A DNA stretch of 64,000 bases, taken from NCBI RefSeq assembly GCF_009299485.1, contig NZ_WBSO01000001.1:310001-374000 (forward strand), in the 5' to 3' direction. Both the position numbers and the translations under genes were made by a program. Position 1 is the stretch's first letter; every line of letters starts with the position of its first letter. Positions 1-13,287 of the stretch are shown here, in pieces. Source of the stretch: Bifidobacterium apri (GTDB lineage: Bacteria; Actinomycetota; Actinomycetes; Actinomycetales; Bifidobacteriaceae). Below the pieces are notes generated by a model, which had not been told where the DNA came from, ran no database searches, and was given only the letters and a program-made list of their open reading frames with translations.

Positions 1-2267
1 AGCTGTTCCCCGAATCATCCTACGAAGCAAAGCCGGAGGAAACCCTGCCCTCCGACAGTTCACTGGCAGAGCTGGCGCAGCAATCAGCTCGAATCAACAG
101 CCGGGACGACGTGCAAATCGAAGCGTCGCTCGGCCTGAAACCAGGCGACTTGGAAAACTTCGACGACTTCGACGACTTCGACGATGAACGCAAGAAAACG
201 TATGCGACGCTCACCGGCACGCTCACGCCGATCAGCGCTCCGATCCTCAGCGAGGGACAGAACGCGATAGTCGCAGAAGCTGGCGAGAACAGCAGCGATG
301 TGAGCGAAGCCGGCAATGCCAACGCGGACGGTAATGTCAACGCGGACGGTAATGCAAACGTTGGCAATCCTGCCGTAAACGCGACCGTTGCAGGCGCTGC
401 CGACGCAGCTGGTGCTGCTGACGCTGCTGAGGATGCGTCTGAACCCGTTGCCGCTGACACCGGCGCCACAGCAGGTGATGCCAGCGATGCCGACAAGGCT
501 GCTGCTGCCGCGGTTAAGACTGCCGAGCCAGCCGCGCAAGCCGGTCAACAAGCCAATCAGCCCGCCGCCGAATCTGGGCAAACGAGCACGCGCGAGCATG
601 CTGCACAAGCTCAGTCAACCGCACCATCAACGCAAGCCGCACAACAACAAGTCAACACACCAACCACCACCACTTCCAACGAATCGCACACCATGAACGA
701 ACAGCAATCAGCAACCCAAACCCAAACACCTACTCAAACGCCGACAGCCGAACAGGTGCAAGCCCTGCAAGCGCAATATCTTGCCCAACAGCAAGCCGCA
801 CAAGCCCGTCAGCAGCAGTACGCTGCGTACCAGCAGGCCATGCTCCAGCAGATGCAAGCGCAGCAACAGGCTTCACAAGCGCAAGCGCAAAACCAGCAAG
901 CCGCAGCGACAACCACCATCAGCTCCGCACAAATGCAGGTCTACCAGCAGCGCATGCAGGCGCAAGCGATCCAAGCGCAGCAGATGCGTCAGGCACAATC
1001 AGCACAAGCCGCGCAAACGGGAGCCCAGCAGGCTGCACAGGGTAATGTCTCTTACCAGCAGGTCAATCTGCAGGCGCCGACCTTCGTCGTACCGCCGACC
1101 GACGACAGCGGAAAAAACAACGCCGTCCTCAAAAAGCGTCGCGAAAAGGCACAGCTGGTCGCACAAACAATGTTCCGCGAGCATCCCGACGCCGACACCG
1201 AATTCATCAACGCGGTGTACCGTCTGGTGGAACTCAACGCGTCCGATCTTCACTTGGTGGTTGGCGACAACCCCATGCTGCGAGTCGATGGGCGACTCAC
1301 GCCAGTGCCGGAAAGCCAAGTCTGGGATAAGGAGCGGACGTTGGCTGCGGTGCAGGTGATGACGACGGATCAGGAGTTGCAGCGGTTCGAGCAGGAGCTC
1401 GAGTTGGATGTGTCGTTCGCAATCGGGGATCTGGTCAGGTTCCGTGTGAACGTGTATCAGGACCGTAACGGCGTGTGCGCGGCGTTGCGTACGATCCCGT
1501 TGGAGATCAAGTCGGTGACGCAGTTGGGTCTGGACCAGAAGATCGCGGACCTGGCGCTCCTGCCGCGCGGCCTGGTGTTGGTGTGCGGCCCGACGGGTTC
1601 GGGCAAGTCGACCACGCTGGCGGCGATCGTGGACAAGGCGAACGCGGAGCGGCATGACCATATCATCACGATCGAGGACCCGATCGAGTTCGTGCACCGG
1701 CATAAGAACTGCGTGGTCAGCCAGCGTGAGGTGGGCACGGACACGTTGAGTTTCGCGGAGGCGCTCAAGCACGCGTTGCGTGAGGACCCGGACATCATCA
1801 TGGTGGGCGAGTTGCGTGACCTGGAGACAATCAGCACGGCGTTGACGGCCGTGGAGACCGGCCACCTGGTGTTCGCGACCCTGCATACGCAGGACGCGGG
1901 CTCGACGGTGGATCGTCTGATCGACGTGTATCCGGAGAACCAGCAGCAGCAGATCCGCGTGCAGGTCGCGTCCACGTTGCGGGCGGTGATCGTACAGACG
2001 CTGCTGCCGAAGGCGAGCGGGCACGGGCGTGTCCCGGCGACCGAGGTGATGTACGCGACGCCGGCGATCAGCGCGTTGATCCGCGAGGGCAAGACGCATC
2101 AGGTGCGTACGCAGTTGCAGTCGGGCGGCGACCTGGGCATGCACACGCTGGACCAGGACCTGGCGCGGCTGGTCAACCGCGGCGACGTGCAGCTCGACAT
2201 CGCCGAGAAACGCTGCCAGGACCGCAAGGAATTCGAGAAGCTCGTCCAAGCCCGCGCCGCCTACTGA
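1..2267 (+). CDS. pilT: PilT-like type IV pilus/secretion ATPase, 5' end outside window
   Basis: Hexameric ATPase of the PilT/GspE/VirB11 superfamily, expected at the cytoplasmic base of a pilus or secretion machine. The frame is open from base 3 without a start, and a GTG at 111 has no good ribosome site, so the gene probably begins upstream. Roughly the first 330 visible residues are low complexity: an acidic FDDFDDFDD run from a 9-bp tandem repeat, an Asn/Ala/Asp stretch, then a long Gln/Ala-rich tract. The ATPase part follows: Walker A GPTGSGKST (1587-1613), the Asp box around TIEDPIEF, Walker B DPDIIMVGELRD (1789-1824) and a His box at ATLHTQDAGSTVDRLID, the usual PilT order. Codon use shifts between the CAA-rich tail and the GC-rich ATPase core. 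No pilin or platform gene is visible, so the partner machine is unknown. Confidence 0.9.
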   Translation, partial: LFPESSYEAKPEETLPSDSSLAELAQQSARINSRDDVQIEASLGLKPGDLENFDDFDDFDDERKKTYATLTGTLTPISAPILSEGQNAIVAEAGENSSDVSEAGNANADGNVNADGNANVGNPAVNATVAGAADAAGAADAAEDASEPVAADTGATAGDASDADKAAAAAVKTAEPAAQAGQQANQPAAESGQTSTREHAAQAQSTAPSTQAAQQQVNTPTTTTSNESHTMNEQQSATQTQTPTQTPTAEQVQALQAQYLAQQQAAQARQQQYAAYQQAMLQQMQAQQQASQAQAQNQQAAATTTISSAQMQVYQQRMQAQAIQAQQMRQAQSAQAAQTGAQQAAQGNVSYQQVNLQAPTFVVPPTDDSGKNNAVLKKRREKAQLVAQTMFREHPDADTEFINAVYRLVELNASDLHLVVGDNPMLRVDGRLTPVPESQVWDKERTLAAVQVMTTDQELQRFEQELELDVSFAIGDLVRFRVNVYQDRNGVCAALRTIPLEIKSVTQLGLDQKIADLALLPRGLVLVCGPTGSGKSTTLAAIVDKANAERHDHIITIEDPIEFVHRHKNCVVSQREVGTDTLSFAEALKHALREDPDIIMVGELRDLETISTALTAVETGHLVFATLHTQDAGSTVDRLIDVYPENQQQQIRVQVASTLRAVIVQTLLPKASGHGRVPATEVMYATPAISALIREGKTHQVRTQLQSGGDLGMHTLDQDLARLVNRGDVQLDIAEKRCQDRKEFEKLVQARAAY

Positions 2268-2390
2268 CCGCAAGCCGGGGGCCGACCCGGCCGGTGACAA
2301 TCAGTCCTCCGGCCGAACGAATCGCCCCCAGCCGAACGAATCGGCCCAAGGGCGGCCCCGTCCCGGTCCTACCGGCCGGTCATCCCCCTG

Positions 2391-2534
2391 TTTCTGCCGA
2401 CGCTCAGATGCCTGTCAGTGTCGGCAGAAGGTTTTCTACCTGTTTCTACCGACGCTCACATGCCCATCAGCGTCGGTAGAAACAAAACCACAACCCTCTG
2501 CCGACGCTCACACACCACTCAGCGTCGATAGAAG
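2391..2534. repeat. Family A 40-bp palindromic repeats, three copies
   Basis: Three 40-bp units at 2391-2430, 2443-2482 and 2495-2534. Each has a left arm like CTTCTACCGACGCTCACA, about eight variable bases, and a right arm like CTCAGCGTCGGTAGAAG, so each unit can fold into a hairpin. They lie between the converging 3' ends of the PilT-like and glycosyltransferase genes. The same element recurs at 17901, 21654 and 27135. The rest of 2268-2558 holds no gene that I can see. Confidence 0.85.
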
Positions 2535-2558
2535 CAGAAAACGGGGCTTCTGCTGACC

Positions 2559-4355
2559 TCAGCTGATATCGACATCTACAGTCAGCGTGTTCGGCGCTTC
2601 TTTGTGGAACACCTTGCGATACACATCCCTACGCATATACACGCTGCATGTGCTTACCGCGCGCTGATCCTTCCACGGACGGACAATACGCACATAATTC
2701 ACCTTGATATAGTCGTCGCGATCATACCCGAATTCCGTGAAATAAAACGGCTGGAAACGTGTGAAATAGAGCGCCGGCTCTTCCTCGCCCTTCCACGATT
2801 CAAGGTCTTTTTGGGCCTGCCCAGCAGGCTGGTACCACGGCAGATAGCTCAAATCATTGAACGAATTCGATGCCAAGTTTTTACTGAAATACGGGTTCGC
2901 AACAATGAGTTCAGGAGCAATCCACGTCGTGAAATCAATGCAATTATTACCACCGCCGCAGAACTCGCCATCCCATTCCTGCTGTTCCGCCTTCGTCGCC
3001 GGCGTACGTGTCCAGCCGGACATCATCCGCTCACCTTGCAAATTCCCACGCTTAATCAGCGAAGCCACAGCCCGCGCTTGAGAGTAGGGGTACAGTACAT
3101 CGGTGACGCACGCGAAAACATTCCAATAGACACTGATGCTCAGCAGCAGCACTCCGAGGCACTTGCCCATGCCGACAACCAGCGAACGGTCACGTTGGCT
3201 GATCCGCGCAAAAATCCGACCGCCCACGGTCTTCATCCATGCCGGAACATCATCCATGTTCAAAGGAGAATCCCGACATAGCACGCACAGCACCATGATG
3301 AAATACCCCAAGATAATTCCCACATGATGAATCGCGAAATATCTGGCCCCCAGCACGCACATCATCGCGTATGGGACAAGCAGAAACCCGAGTTCGCCAC
3401 GCCGGTAAGCAAAACGGATAAACACCGCCCATACGAGACCGGAAATGACGGCCATCATCACCCATTCCCATGTCAATGCGGTGACAGAACTCAGCATAGT
3501 ATCAGTGAACACTGATGTGAACATCATCTCTGACGGCAAACAGAACCAGAATCGCAACACCATCTCCCAAGTACTTGGAAGCGGCGAATCCGTAAGCAAC
3601 TTCAAACCGCTGTCATACGTATTCGGTTTCGGCAAGATCAGCGTGATGATTCCAATCGCCACAGCCAAGAGCACCAACCAACCCGCCAGACGAGGTTTCG
3701 ACCCCATCAACACACCGCGCATTCCGCGTTGACGCCACACGCGCCACACCCATACCATCGTGATACCGCCGGCGAGTACGACACCGTATGCACTGCACAA
3801 ACACAGCAATATCAGCGATCCAATCAGCCGCCAAGGGTGGTCATCGCGATTGCGCCATGATATTCCGGTCAGCACCATTGCTGCCATCATCAGCGCATAG
3901 GGGCGCGAAGTCACGCCGTATTGATAGCACACGAAATACGTGAACGGCAGTATGATGCGCAGCACTTCCGGCAATCCCGAGCGGAACACCAGCAGCCACA
4001 CGAGGAAGATCGCCGTTATCAGCTGCACGCCTTTCAACCCCCACTCGTATGGCACGCCAAGACGCGCAGGAATCGCCAGCAACAGCCACCAGAACGGCGG
4101 ATGCCCCTCGTAATGCGGGCGCACCAGCAACAAATCATGCCATGAGCAGTCACGGGCCATCAGCCACGATTGCGCTTCGTCGAACCACGGTTCATGGAAG
4201 CACATCACCGTGATAACGACGGCGATATACGCCGTCAACACTCCAATATGAAGAAGATTCTTCGGAACGGCAAGCCACTTGCGGATGCGGTACGTGCGAC
4301 GCGCATCAGTAGACCGCCGCGAGACCGGTACACTTCCTTCAACAGCACTACTCAC
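2559..4355 (-). CDS. GT-C fold polytopic glycosyltransferase (GT39/ArnT-like)
   Basis: A 598-residue integral membrane protein with about 10-12 hydrophobic segments. Near the N-terminus, after the first membrane segment, it has the FHEPWFDEAQSW motif whose Asp-Glu pair is the hallmark of GT-C enzymes using polyprenyl-phosphate sugars (family knowledge). A loop with RPHYEGHPPFWW, a second GT39-like signature, follows. It probably transfers a sugar from a lipid donor to a cell-envelope acceptor on the outer face of the membrane; the acceptor cannot be read from the sequence. The GTG start overlaps the stop of the upstream acyltransferase gene (GTGA, 4352-4355), so the two are probably translationally coupled and may modify the same envelope glycan. 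Confidence 0.78.
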   Translation of the reverse strand: MSSAVEGSVPVSRRSTDARRTYRIRKWLAVPKNLLHIGVLTAYIAVVITVMCFHEPWFDEAQSWLMARDCSWHDLLLVRPHYEGHPPFWWLLLAIPARLGVPYEWGLKGVQLITAIFLVWLLVFRSGLPEVLRIILPFTYFVCYQYGVTSRPYALMMAAMVLTGISWRNRDDHPWRLIGSLILLCLCSAYGVVLAGGITMVWVWRVWRQRGMRGVLMGSKPRLAGWLVLLAVAIGIITLILPKPNTYDSGLKLLTDSPLPSTWEMVLRFWFCLPSEMMFTSVFTDTMLSSVTALTWEWVMMAVISGLVWAVFIRFAYRRGELGFLLVPYAMMCVLGARYFAIHHVGIILGYFIMVLCVLCRDSPLNMDDVPAWMKTVGGRIFARISQRDRSLVVGMGKCLGVLLLSISVYWNVFACVTDVLYPYSQARAVASLIKRGNLQGERMMSGWTRTPATKAEQQEWDGEFCGGGNNCIDFTTWIAPELIVANPYFSKNLASNSFNDLSYLPWYQPAGQAQKDLESWKGEEEPALYFTRFQPFYFTEFGYDRDDYIKVNYVRIVRPWKDQRAVSTCSVYMRRDVYRKVFHKEAPNTLTVDVDIS

Positions 4356-5692
4356 GATGCCCGTCCTTCCGTATCGTACACGTCATGCACGATCCCCCTC
4401 ACCGGTTGAAGCGATGCGCGCAACCACTGCGCCACTTTACAGCTGTATAACCAATCATAGGCAGCATCAAACCAAGTGTTGTAATGCTTATCGATGGTCA
4501 TTGCGAACAACAACTGACGAAGAATATCAACGATTGTGCCGAACACGACAATACACACAATAGCAGCGACGACTACAGCGATAGGAGCACGCCAAGTCTC
4601 AACTTGACGCATGGAGAACGTTCCTGTCCACAACAGGTTGCGCAACAAAGCATTATCATGCAACGCATATACGCCAAACATCGCCGATGCCACAGCATTG
4701 ACTCCGATAATGCGTCGATGACAACGAACGGCCAACGATACAAGGCCAAACGCCACCAGCAACACAGGAAGCTTTCCTTCCTCTGTCAAAAACAGATGAT
4801 CTTTGTTGATATAACTGTGGTTACCCGTATACCGGAACGCAAGAACGCAAGAAGCGATATGGACAACAAAAATCAAACACCCTGCCGCAACCATCAGCCA
4901 TGCCGTGGAAGGTGTTATCTCACGCAAATACCAGCGATAATACGACAACAAGATGTATAAATATATGAAATATATGAAACTCCATGTCGGAAACTCCCAC
5001 GTTGCGTACCGCGTCAAACCATATGCAACACCCCAAACCGCAAACATCACCAATGCCAAACGAGCATGCATACTCGGGCCGATAGCACGCAACGCCGCCG
5101 TGACAAACGGGTATAGCAGCAGAAACATAATGTACGCCGTCGCATACCACAAAGCATTCGAAGAAATCGGGAACAGATTGTTTACGATATCGTCTACCGA
5201 CAGCAAGGCGTTTGGCACGAGAATACGATATTCCGCAAACAGAACAATGGTATACATCAGCACTTCAAGCTCAAGATAACAGGCTTTTCTCAATGACGAG
5301 CGGAAGGTGGGCGCTTCACGCTCGCATAAATACCAGGCAGAGATAAGAAAGAAGATGGCAACACCGGTTTTCCCCAACGGACTCAAAGACAGCATAAAAA
5401 GGTCAAACGCCGACGACCCAAGAGCAATGTTCTGCTCCACGATACCATAGCGGTATGCGTGATACGCAACAATCATCACCATGGCGATGATGCGCAAACC
5501 TTCAACGCCCGACTCGCGGTTTCTCCATCGTCGGATTACCGGACTGAACGGTGAAGCTGAAGCGGTATCGCGCGATGATGAACGCGGTTCCTTGCGCATT
5601 GTGGCAGCGTGCGTTTCAGCATGCGTTTCAACATGCATTGTGCAATCTTCGGACGCTCTCTTGTGCACATTGTCGGCCAGATTCAACGCCAT
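4352..5692 (-). CDS. Acyltransferase-3 family membrane protein
   Basis: A 446-residue protein of the OatA/WecH-type acyltransferase-3 family, which moves acetyl or other acyl groups across the membrane onto envelope sugars. After about 65 residues of charged N-terminal tail comes the family opening GVEGLRIIAMVMIVAYHAYRY, with the His that is usually catalytic, then SPLGKTGVAIFFLISAWYL. About ten membrane segments follow. The N-terminal tail contains a small HVETHAETHA repeat. The ATG at 5692 is preceded by AGAAGAAGG very close to the start; an internal ATG at 5638 lacks a better site. It is first in a two-gene unit with the glycosyltransferase, and both diverge from the thiamine locus. Confidence 0.8.
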   Translation of the reverse strand: MALNLADNVHKRASEDCTMHVETHAETHAATMRKEPRSSSRDTASASPFSPVIRRWRNRESGVEGLRIIAMVMIVAYHAYRYGIVEQNIALGSSAFDLFMLSLSPLGKTGVAIFFLISAWYLCEREAPTFRSSLRKACYLELEVLMYTIVLFAEYRILVPNALLSVDDIVNNLFPISSNALWYATAYIMFLLLYPFVTAALRAIGPSMHARLALVMFAVWGVAYGLTRYATWEFPTWSFIYFIYLYILLSYYRWYLREITPSTAWLMVAAGCLIFVVHIASCVLAFRYTGNHSYINKDHLFLTEEGKLPVLLVAFGLVSLAVRCHRRIIGVNAVASAMFGVYALHDNALLRNLLWTGTFSMRQVETWRAPIAVVVAAIVCIVVFGTIVDILRQLLFAMTIDKHYNTWFDAAYDWLYSCKVAQWLRASLQPVRGIVHDVYDTEGRAS

Positions 5693-5932
5693 GCCTTCTT
5701 CTCTCGTTCGCCCCGGCTCTCACTCTCTCCAGTACGGCACGCTCTACCACGTTGGAATCACGCGCCAACACTGTACTCAATGACAGCAACCCCGACATTA
5801 GGATGCAATCGTTGTCATTACTACACACTGTACAACATGCCAACAACCGGCAAGCGCTGCGCGCCAGACACCATGGGAGCCGGAATACGCATCCGTGTCC
5901 ACAGGCATTCCTACGATAGCTCCCATAATCCA

Positions 5933-6021
5933 ATGCAGGGGAGCCCAGCCGCAAGGTCGGGCTGAGAAAGGCAACGTGCCTGACCCTTAGAACCTGTTGG
6001 TTAGAACCAGCGTAGGGAGCA
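5933..6021 (+). promoter_or_regulatory. TPP (THI-box) riboswitch upstream of thiM
   Basis: Conserved THI-element blocks are present in order: GGGGAGCCC, GGCTGAGAAAG, GTGCCTGACCCTTAGAACCTG and, at the 3' end, CCAGCGTAGGGAG. This is the thiamine pyrophosphate aptamer. The 3' GGGAG at 6015-6019 also looks like the ribosome site of thiM (ATG 6022), so thiamine pyrophosphate binding probably blocks translation initiation directly. The long gap before it (5693-5932) holds no other gene that I can see. Confidence 0.93.
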
Positions 6022-6987
6022 ATGATGAGCACAGACGCATCACCAGACACCAGTGGCAACTCGTCCATCGTTGACGACGCCAAGCGATTCAGCGCGCATA
6101 CCGAAGCCACGCCGCTCGCCGACGACGATCACCAACGCGAGCTGATCGCCCAAGCCGTGGACAGCGTGCGGGACACCACCCCGCTCGCCCAGTCATTCAC
6201 GAATTTCGTGACCATCAACCTTGTCGCTAACGCGCAGCTTGCCGCAGGAGGCACCGCGGCAATGAGCTACCTGCCGGACGATATCATCGATACCGCGGCC
6301 ATCGCCAAAGCCACGTATATCAACGTCGGCACCCTACTGCCATTCTTCAAAGACGCTCTGGGCAACATCGCACGTTCATTGCACGCCGCGCAACACCCAT
6401 GGGTGCTCGACCCCGTGGCCGCCGGAATCGGCAGGACGCGTTCCGCCATTCTCTGGGCTTTCCGCTCCGCTCCCCCGACCATCGTGCGGGGCAACGCCTC
6501 GGAAATCATTGCGTTGGCGGGAATCTGGGATCTCAACGTCCCGTCCGCCGACCCTCACACCGACACCACCAGACCGGCCGGTGTCGAGGCGGTGGATGAT
6601 GTGGACAGTGCACGTGACGCCGCCATCATTATGGCTCGGTATTTGCGCGGATACGCTCCAAACCACCGTGCCGCGGTCGCCGTGTCCGGCGCAACCGACC
6701 TCGTGACCGATGGCGATACCGTCTACCGGTTGCCCGGCGGCAGCCCGATGATGACCAAAATCACCGGAGCGGGATGCTCGCTCGGAGGCGTGACCGCCAC
6801 CTATCTCGCCGTAACCGATCCGCTTACCGCCGCATTGACCGCGAGCGCCCTGTACAATCGCGCCAGTGAAGAAGCCGAGCGTGCCAGCCACGGTCCGGGC
6901 AGCTTCCAGACCGCATTCCTGGACGCCCTGTGGAACACCACTGCGCAGACGGTTTCCCAGTCTCCAATCACCGCTGAATCCGCCTGA
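6022..6987 (+). CDS. thiM: Hydroxyethylthiazole kinase ThiM
   Basis: Phosphorylates 4-methyl-5-(2-hydroxyethyl)thiazole in the thiazole salvage branch of thiamine synthesis. It has 321 residues, about 50 more than usual because of a Ser/Asp-rich N-terminal tail. Family features: VRDTTPLAQSFTNFVTINLVANAQLAAGG near the N-terminus, HPWVLDPVAAGIGRTR, RGNASEIIALAG, and ITGAGCSLGGVTATYLAV with the catalytic-loop Cys. ATGs lie at 6022 and 6025; either may be used just after the riboswitch 3' GGGAG. It is followed after 211 bp, which includes a GTACCG/CGGTAC hairpin at 7035-7051, by thiE-thiC. Confidence 0.92.
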   Translation: MMSTDASPDTSGNSSIVDDAKRFSAHTEATPLADDDHQRELIAQAVDSVRDTTPLAQSFTNFVTINLVANAQLAAGGTAAMSYLPDDIIDTAAIAKATYINVGTLLPFFKDALGNIARSLHAAQHPWVLDPVAAGIGRTRSAILWAFRSAPPTIVRGNASEIIALAGIWDLNVPSADPHTDTTRPAGVEAVDDVDSARDAAIIMARYLRGYAPNHRAAVAVSGATDLVTDGDTVYRLPGGSPMMTKITGAGCSLGGVTATYLAVTDPLTAALTASALYNRASEEAERASHGPGSFQTAFLDALWNTTAQTVSQSPITAESA

Positions 6988-7135
6988 CCGGCACGCTACG
7001 CTACATCGCGGCGTCGTGCCGATTGCCGGGGCGTGTACCGTCCGGCGGTACGCATGCAAACGTAACCATTCCGCCGCGTGATATCACCATGCCATATCTG
7101 GTATCAAGCGGATGAATCGTTCGCATATTCTGTAG

Positions 7136-10851
<3,716 letters not shown>

Positions 10852-11131
10852 CGCGGGGATGACGATGAGGCGCGATTGCCGTGACCGTGACGGCGACAGG
10901 CCTGTGGCCGTGATATGCGCGCGACAGGCATGCAGGTTCCCGAGCGTCACACTCGAAATCGGGTACGACACCGGGCATGGTACCGTGCACACCATCATCG
11001 GCGCCGCCGACGCACGCTCCTCGTCATCATGACCGGAGATAATCAAATCAGCAACACAATCAACCGGAATCCGCACAACCCGATAACGGCCTGTAACGGA
11101 TTCCCATGAATCCTATGAGAAAGGACGAAGC

Positions 11132-11515
11132 ATGACCCTCGATCGCAATGCGGAACGTCAGGAAGTACCTGTCGATCCTGAAACCGGCAAACCGTATATC
11201 AACACCGTCGCCGCCGTCGCTATCAGCCCTGCCGGCGCAAGCCCTGAAAAATCGACGTATGTGGCGCAAGCGGTCGATGTCATCCGCCAATCCGGGCTGC
11301 CCAACGAAACCAACGCCATGTTCACCAATATTGAAGGCGATCTCGATCAGGTGCTCGCCACCATTCGCGATGCGACCATGAAGCTCGCCGGGCAGGGATA
11401 CCGCACTGATGTGGTCATCCGGCTGGACATCCGCCCCGGATTCAGCGGGCAGATTCACGCCAAGCAGGAACTCGTCAACGAAATCCTCGACGGGAAGCCC
11501 GAACAGGCGAAGTGA
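11132..11515 (+). CDS. MTH1187/YkoF-type thiamine-binding protein
   Basis: A 127-residue protein of the thiamine-binding MTH1187 (DUF77) family. Features: TVAAVAISPAGASPEKSTYVAQAVDVIRQSGL, FTNIEGDLDQVLATI and GYRTDVVIRLDIRPG, the ferredoxin-like fold signature of the family. Members bind thiamine or HMP-like ligands and are often TPP-regulated; the role here (carrier, buffer or sensor) is inferred from the thi genes just upstream. The ATG has AAAGGA about six bases before it. Family B repeats begin 16 bp after its stop. Confidence 0.82.
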   Translation: MTLDRNAERQEVPVDPETGKPYINTVAAVAISPAGASPEKSTYVAQAVDVIRQSGLPNETNAMFTNIEGDLDQVLATIRDATMKLAGQGYRTDVVIRLDIRPGFSGQIHAKQELVNEILDGKPEQAK

Positions 11516-11530
11516 CAGCGGTATCTGGTC

Positions 11531-11640
11531 GTGGTGTGACAGTGTCGTCGCACCACGGCGAGATGCCAGCCTACGCGATGACGCAAGCCGGGATATCCAG
11601 CCGGAGTGCAACACGACAATCACACCACGACAAGATTCGC
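11531..11640 (+). repeat. Family B 72-bp periodic hairpin repeats, two units
   Basis: Two degenerate units whose hairpin starts lie 72 bp apart (11536 and 11608). The first has the arms GTGGTGTGAC and GTCGCACCAC followed by GGCGAGAT; the second keeps ACACCACGACAAGAT. They lie just after the stop of the thiamine-binding protein, on the same strand, as at the other three loci of this family. Confidence 0.6.
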
Positions 11641-11723
11641 AATACGCGCGCACAGCGAGTTTGGCAACACATCGCTTACAATGGTCGCCGGTAGCAACAG
11701 CAAGAAGAAAGGCCACGCTATCC

Positions 11724-12767
11724 ATGACCACCATGCAGGACGTCGCCGACATCGCAGGCGTGTCCAAAGCCAGCGTATCGCTCGTACTCAACGGCCGTTA
11801 TGCCGGACACGTCAAGCCGCAGACCGCGGAACTCATCCGACAGACCGCCGCAAAACTCGGCTATCGTCCCAACCAACTGGCGCGCAGTCTACGCACCAGC
11901 CGCACGCATATGCTCGGCTTCATCAGCGAAGAAGTCGCCACCACCCCATACGCCGGCGGCATCATCCTCGGCGCACAGGACGCCGCCAGCGCATACGGAT
12001 ATGTGCTTCTCACCGTCAGCACCGACGGCATGGCGAACGAAGAGCAAGAGCTTGCTGCGCTCATGCGTTACGGCGTCGACGGATTCCTGTATTCGAAAAT
12101 GTCCAACCGCATCACCGACGTACCTCACATCCTCACCGATTATCCGCTGGTTCTCGTCGATGCCACCGACAGAAGCAAACGATTCCCCAGCGTCGAACCC
12201 GACGAATTCCGAATCGGATACGATGCCGCCAAACGACTGATCGACGCGGGATGCAAACGAATCGCATACGTCGGGTGCTCGGAGCCACTCATCGCGCAAT
12301 CGCGACGGCTGCACGGATACCAGGCAGCGCTCAGCGACGCCGGTATGCCGATCGACGACGCGTTACACGTCGACGTGCTCAACAACGGGCCGGCATTACG
12401 AGCAGTCAGCAAGCTGTTCGACGAGCAGAAGCCGGACGGGTTCTTCTGCTTCAACGACGCCCGCGCATGGTATGTGTATGAATGCGCTGCGCGACGGGGA
12501 CTGATTGTGGGACGTGATATTTCCGTGGTCGGCGTGGACAACCATCGCGTGTTCGCCGAAACCCTCGACCCGCAATTGACCACCGTCGAACTGCCGCATT
12601 ACGAAATGGGTTATTGGGGGGCGTGTCGGCTGATTTCCATCATCGAAGGGCATGACGTCGACACTTCGGTGTGGCCGGAGACGCCTGCTCCCCTGCCGCC
12701 GCTCGATGCGCCGATCCCGGCGGCGATCCACTGCAAGCTCATCGATAAGAAGTCGGTGCGCGAGTAG
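11724..12767 (+). CDS. LacI/GalR family transcriptional regulator (CscR paralog)
   Basis: A 347-residue repressor-type protein. The N-terminal helix-turn-helix MQDVADIAGVSKASVSLVLN is followed by the hinge RPNQLARSLRTSRT and a periplasmic-binding-like sensor domain. It closely resembles the regulator at 16781: both share EVATTPYAG or QVATTPYAG, FNDARA, VELPHYEMG and WGAC, so they are paralogs flanking cscBA. ATG 11724 is chosen (AGAAAGG about 11 bases upstream); ATG 11733 is possible. The ligand is not visible in the sequence; sucrose or another fructoside is likely from context. Confidence 0.85.
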   Translation: MTTMQDVADIAGVSKASVSLVLNGRYAGHVKPQTAELIRQTAAKLGYRPNQLARSLRTSRTHMLGFISEEVATTPYAGGIILGAQDAASAYGYVLLTVSTDGMANEEQELAALMRYGVDGFLYSKMSNRITDVPHILTDYPLVLVDATDRSKRFPSVEPDEFRIGYDAAKRLIDAGCKRIAYVGCSEPLIAQSRRLHGYQAALSDAGMPIDDALHVDVLNNGPALRAVSKLFDEQKPDGFFCFNDARAWYVYECAARRGLIVGRDISVVGVDNHRVFAETLDPQLTTVELPHYEMGYWGACRLISIIEGHDVDTSVWPETPAPLPPLDAPIPAAIHCKLIDKKSVRE

Positions 12768-12819
12768 TGCTCGCAGCCTGGGGACGTGGCGATGCAGCAG
12801 GTGCGATTGTTACGATCGG

Positions 12820-13000
12820 CTGTCTAATCCGCCGATTGCACAGTGGCAAGATACCAATCAACCACCAACGGAACCAGGCAACCCACGCCGTAGCGCGACC
12901 AACCAGTCACACCACAGCAAGATACCCCGGACCCACCCGCCGAATCGGGCGGTATCACCATGTAGTGCGACCAACCAGTCACACACAGCAAGATACCCGA
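12820..13000 (+). repeat. Family B periodic hairpin repeats, two clear units and one decayed
   Basis: Two clear units with GCGACCAACCAGTCAC and CAGCAAGATACC start at 12895 and 12967, exactly 72 bp apart. A more decayed unit ends with GGCAAGATACC at 12850, also one period away. The interval segments share CCCGGACCCACC-like sequence with the 16.5-kb locus. They lie after the LacI stop (12767), before the cscB promoter. The remaining bases to 13119 hold no gene. Confidence 0.65.
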
Positions 13001-13119
13001 TTCCCCCGGCTGCGTCTCACCGCGCATCCGACAACGCCTCCGGACACCCCTCACACACCCACGCCCCACCGCACTCCATTACGCCGCATCTCCCCTACGA
13101 GCCGCACGACACGCCGTGC

Positions 13120-13157
13120 GTAAACCGATTGACGTAAACCGTTTTACCCCCTATTGT
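13120..13157 (+). promoter_or_regulatory. cscB promoter with overlapping LacI-type operators
   Basis: A -35 TTGACG (13129-13134), a 17-bp spacer and a -10 TATTGT (13152-13157). Two abutting 14-bp elements begin with GTAAACCG: 13120-13133 and the near-palindrome GTAAACCGTTTTAC at 13134-13147. The second fills the spacer, so a bound LacI protein would block polymerase. The flanking regulators are the obvious candidates (inference). The leader to the chosen start is about 125 bases. Confidence 0.7.
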
Positions 13158-13287
13158 TATCGCTACAGCAAGGCGTAGCAGCCTTGCCAAGCCAGCTCAT
13201 CACTGATGCCGACAAATCAACATCGATACAAGCCAAAGGACGATGACGCAACCGCATAGCAGCGGCATCCACCAGAAAGAGACCATC

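Noticed and set aside
999-2300. Long minus-strand reading frame opposite the PilT-like gene
   Set aside because: Arg/His-rich shadow frame of a GC-rich gene with no domain and no ribosome site.
2294-2479. 61-codon plus-strand frame after the PilT-like gene
   Set aside because: Largely made of family A repeat sequence; no ribosome site.
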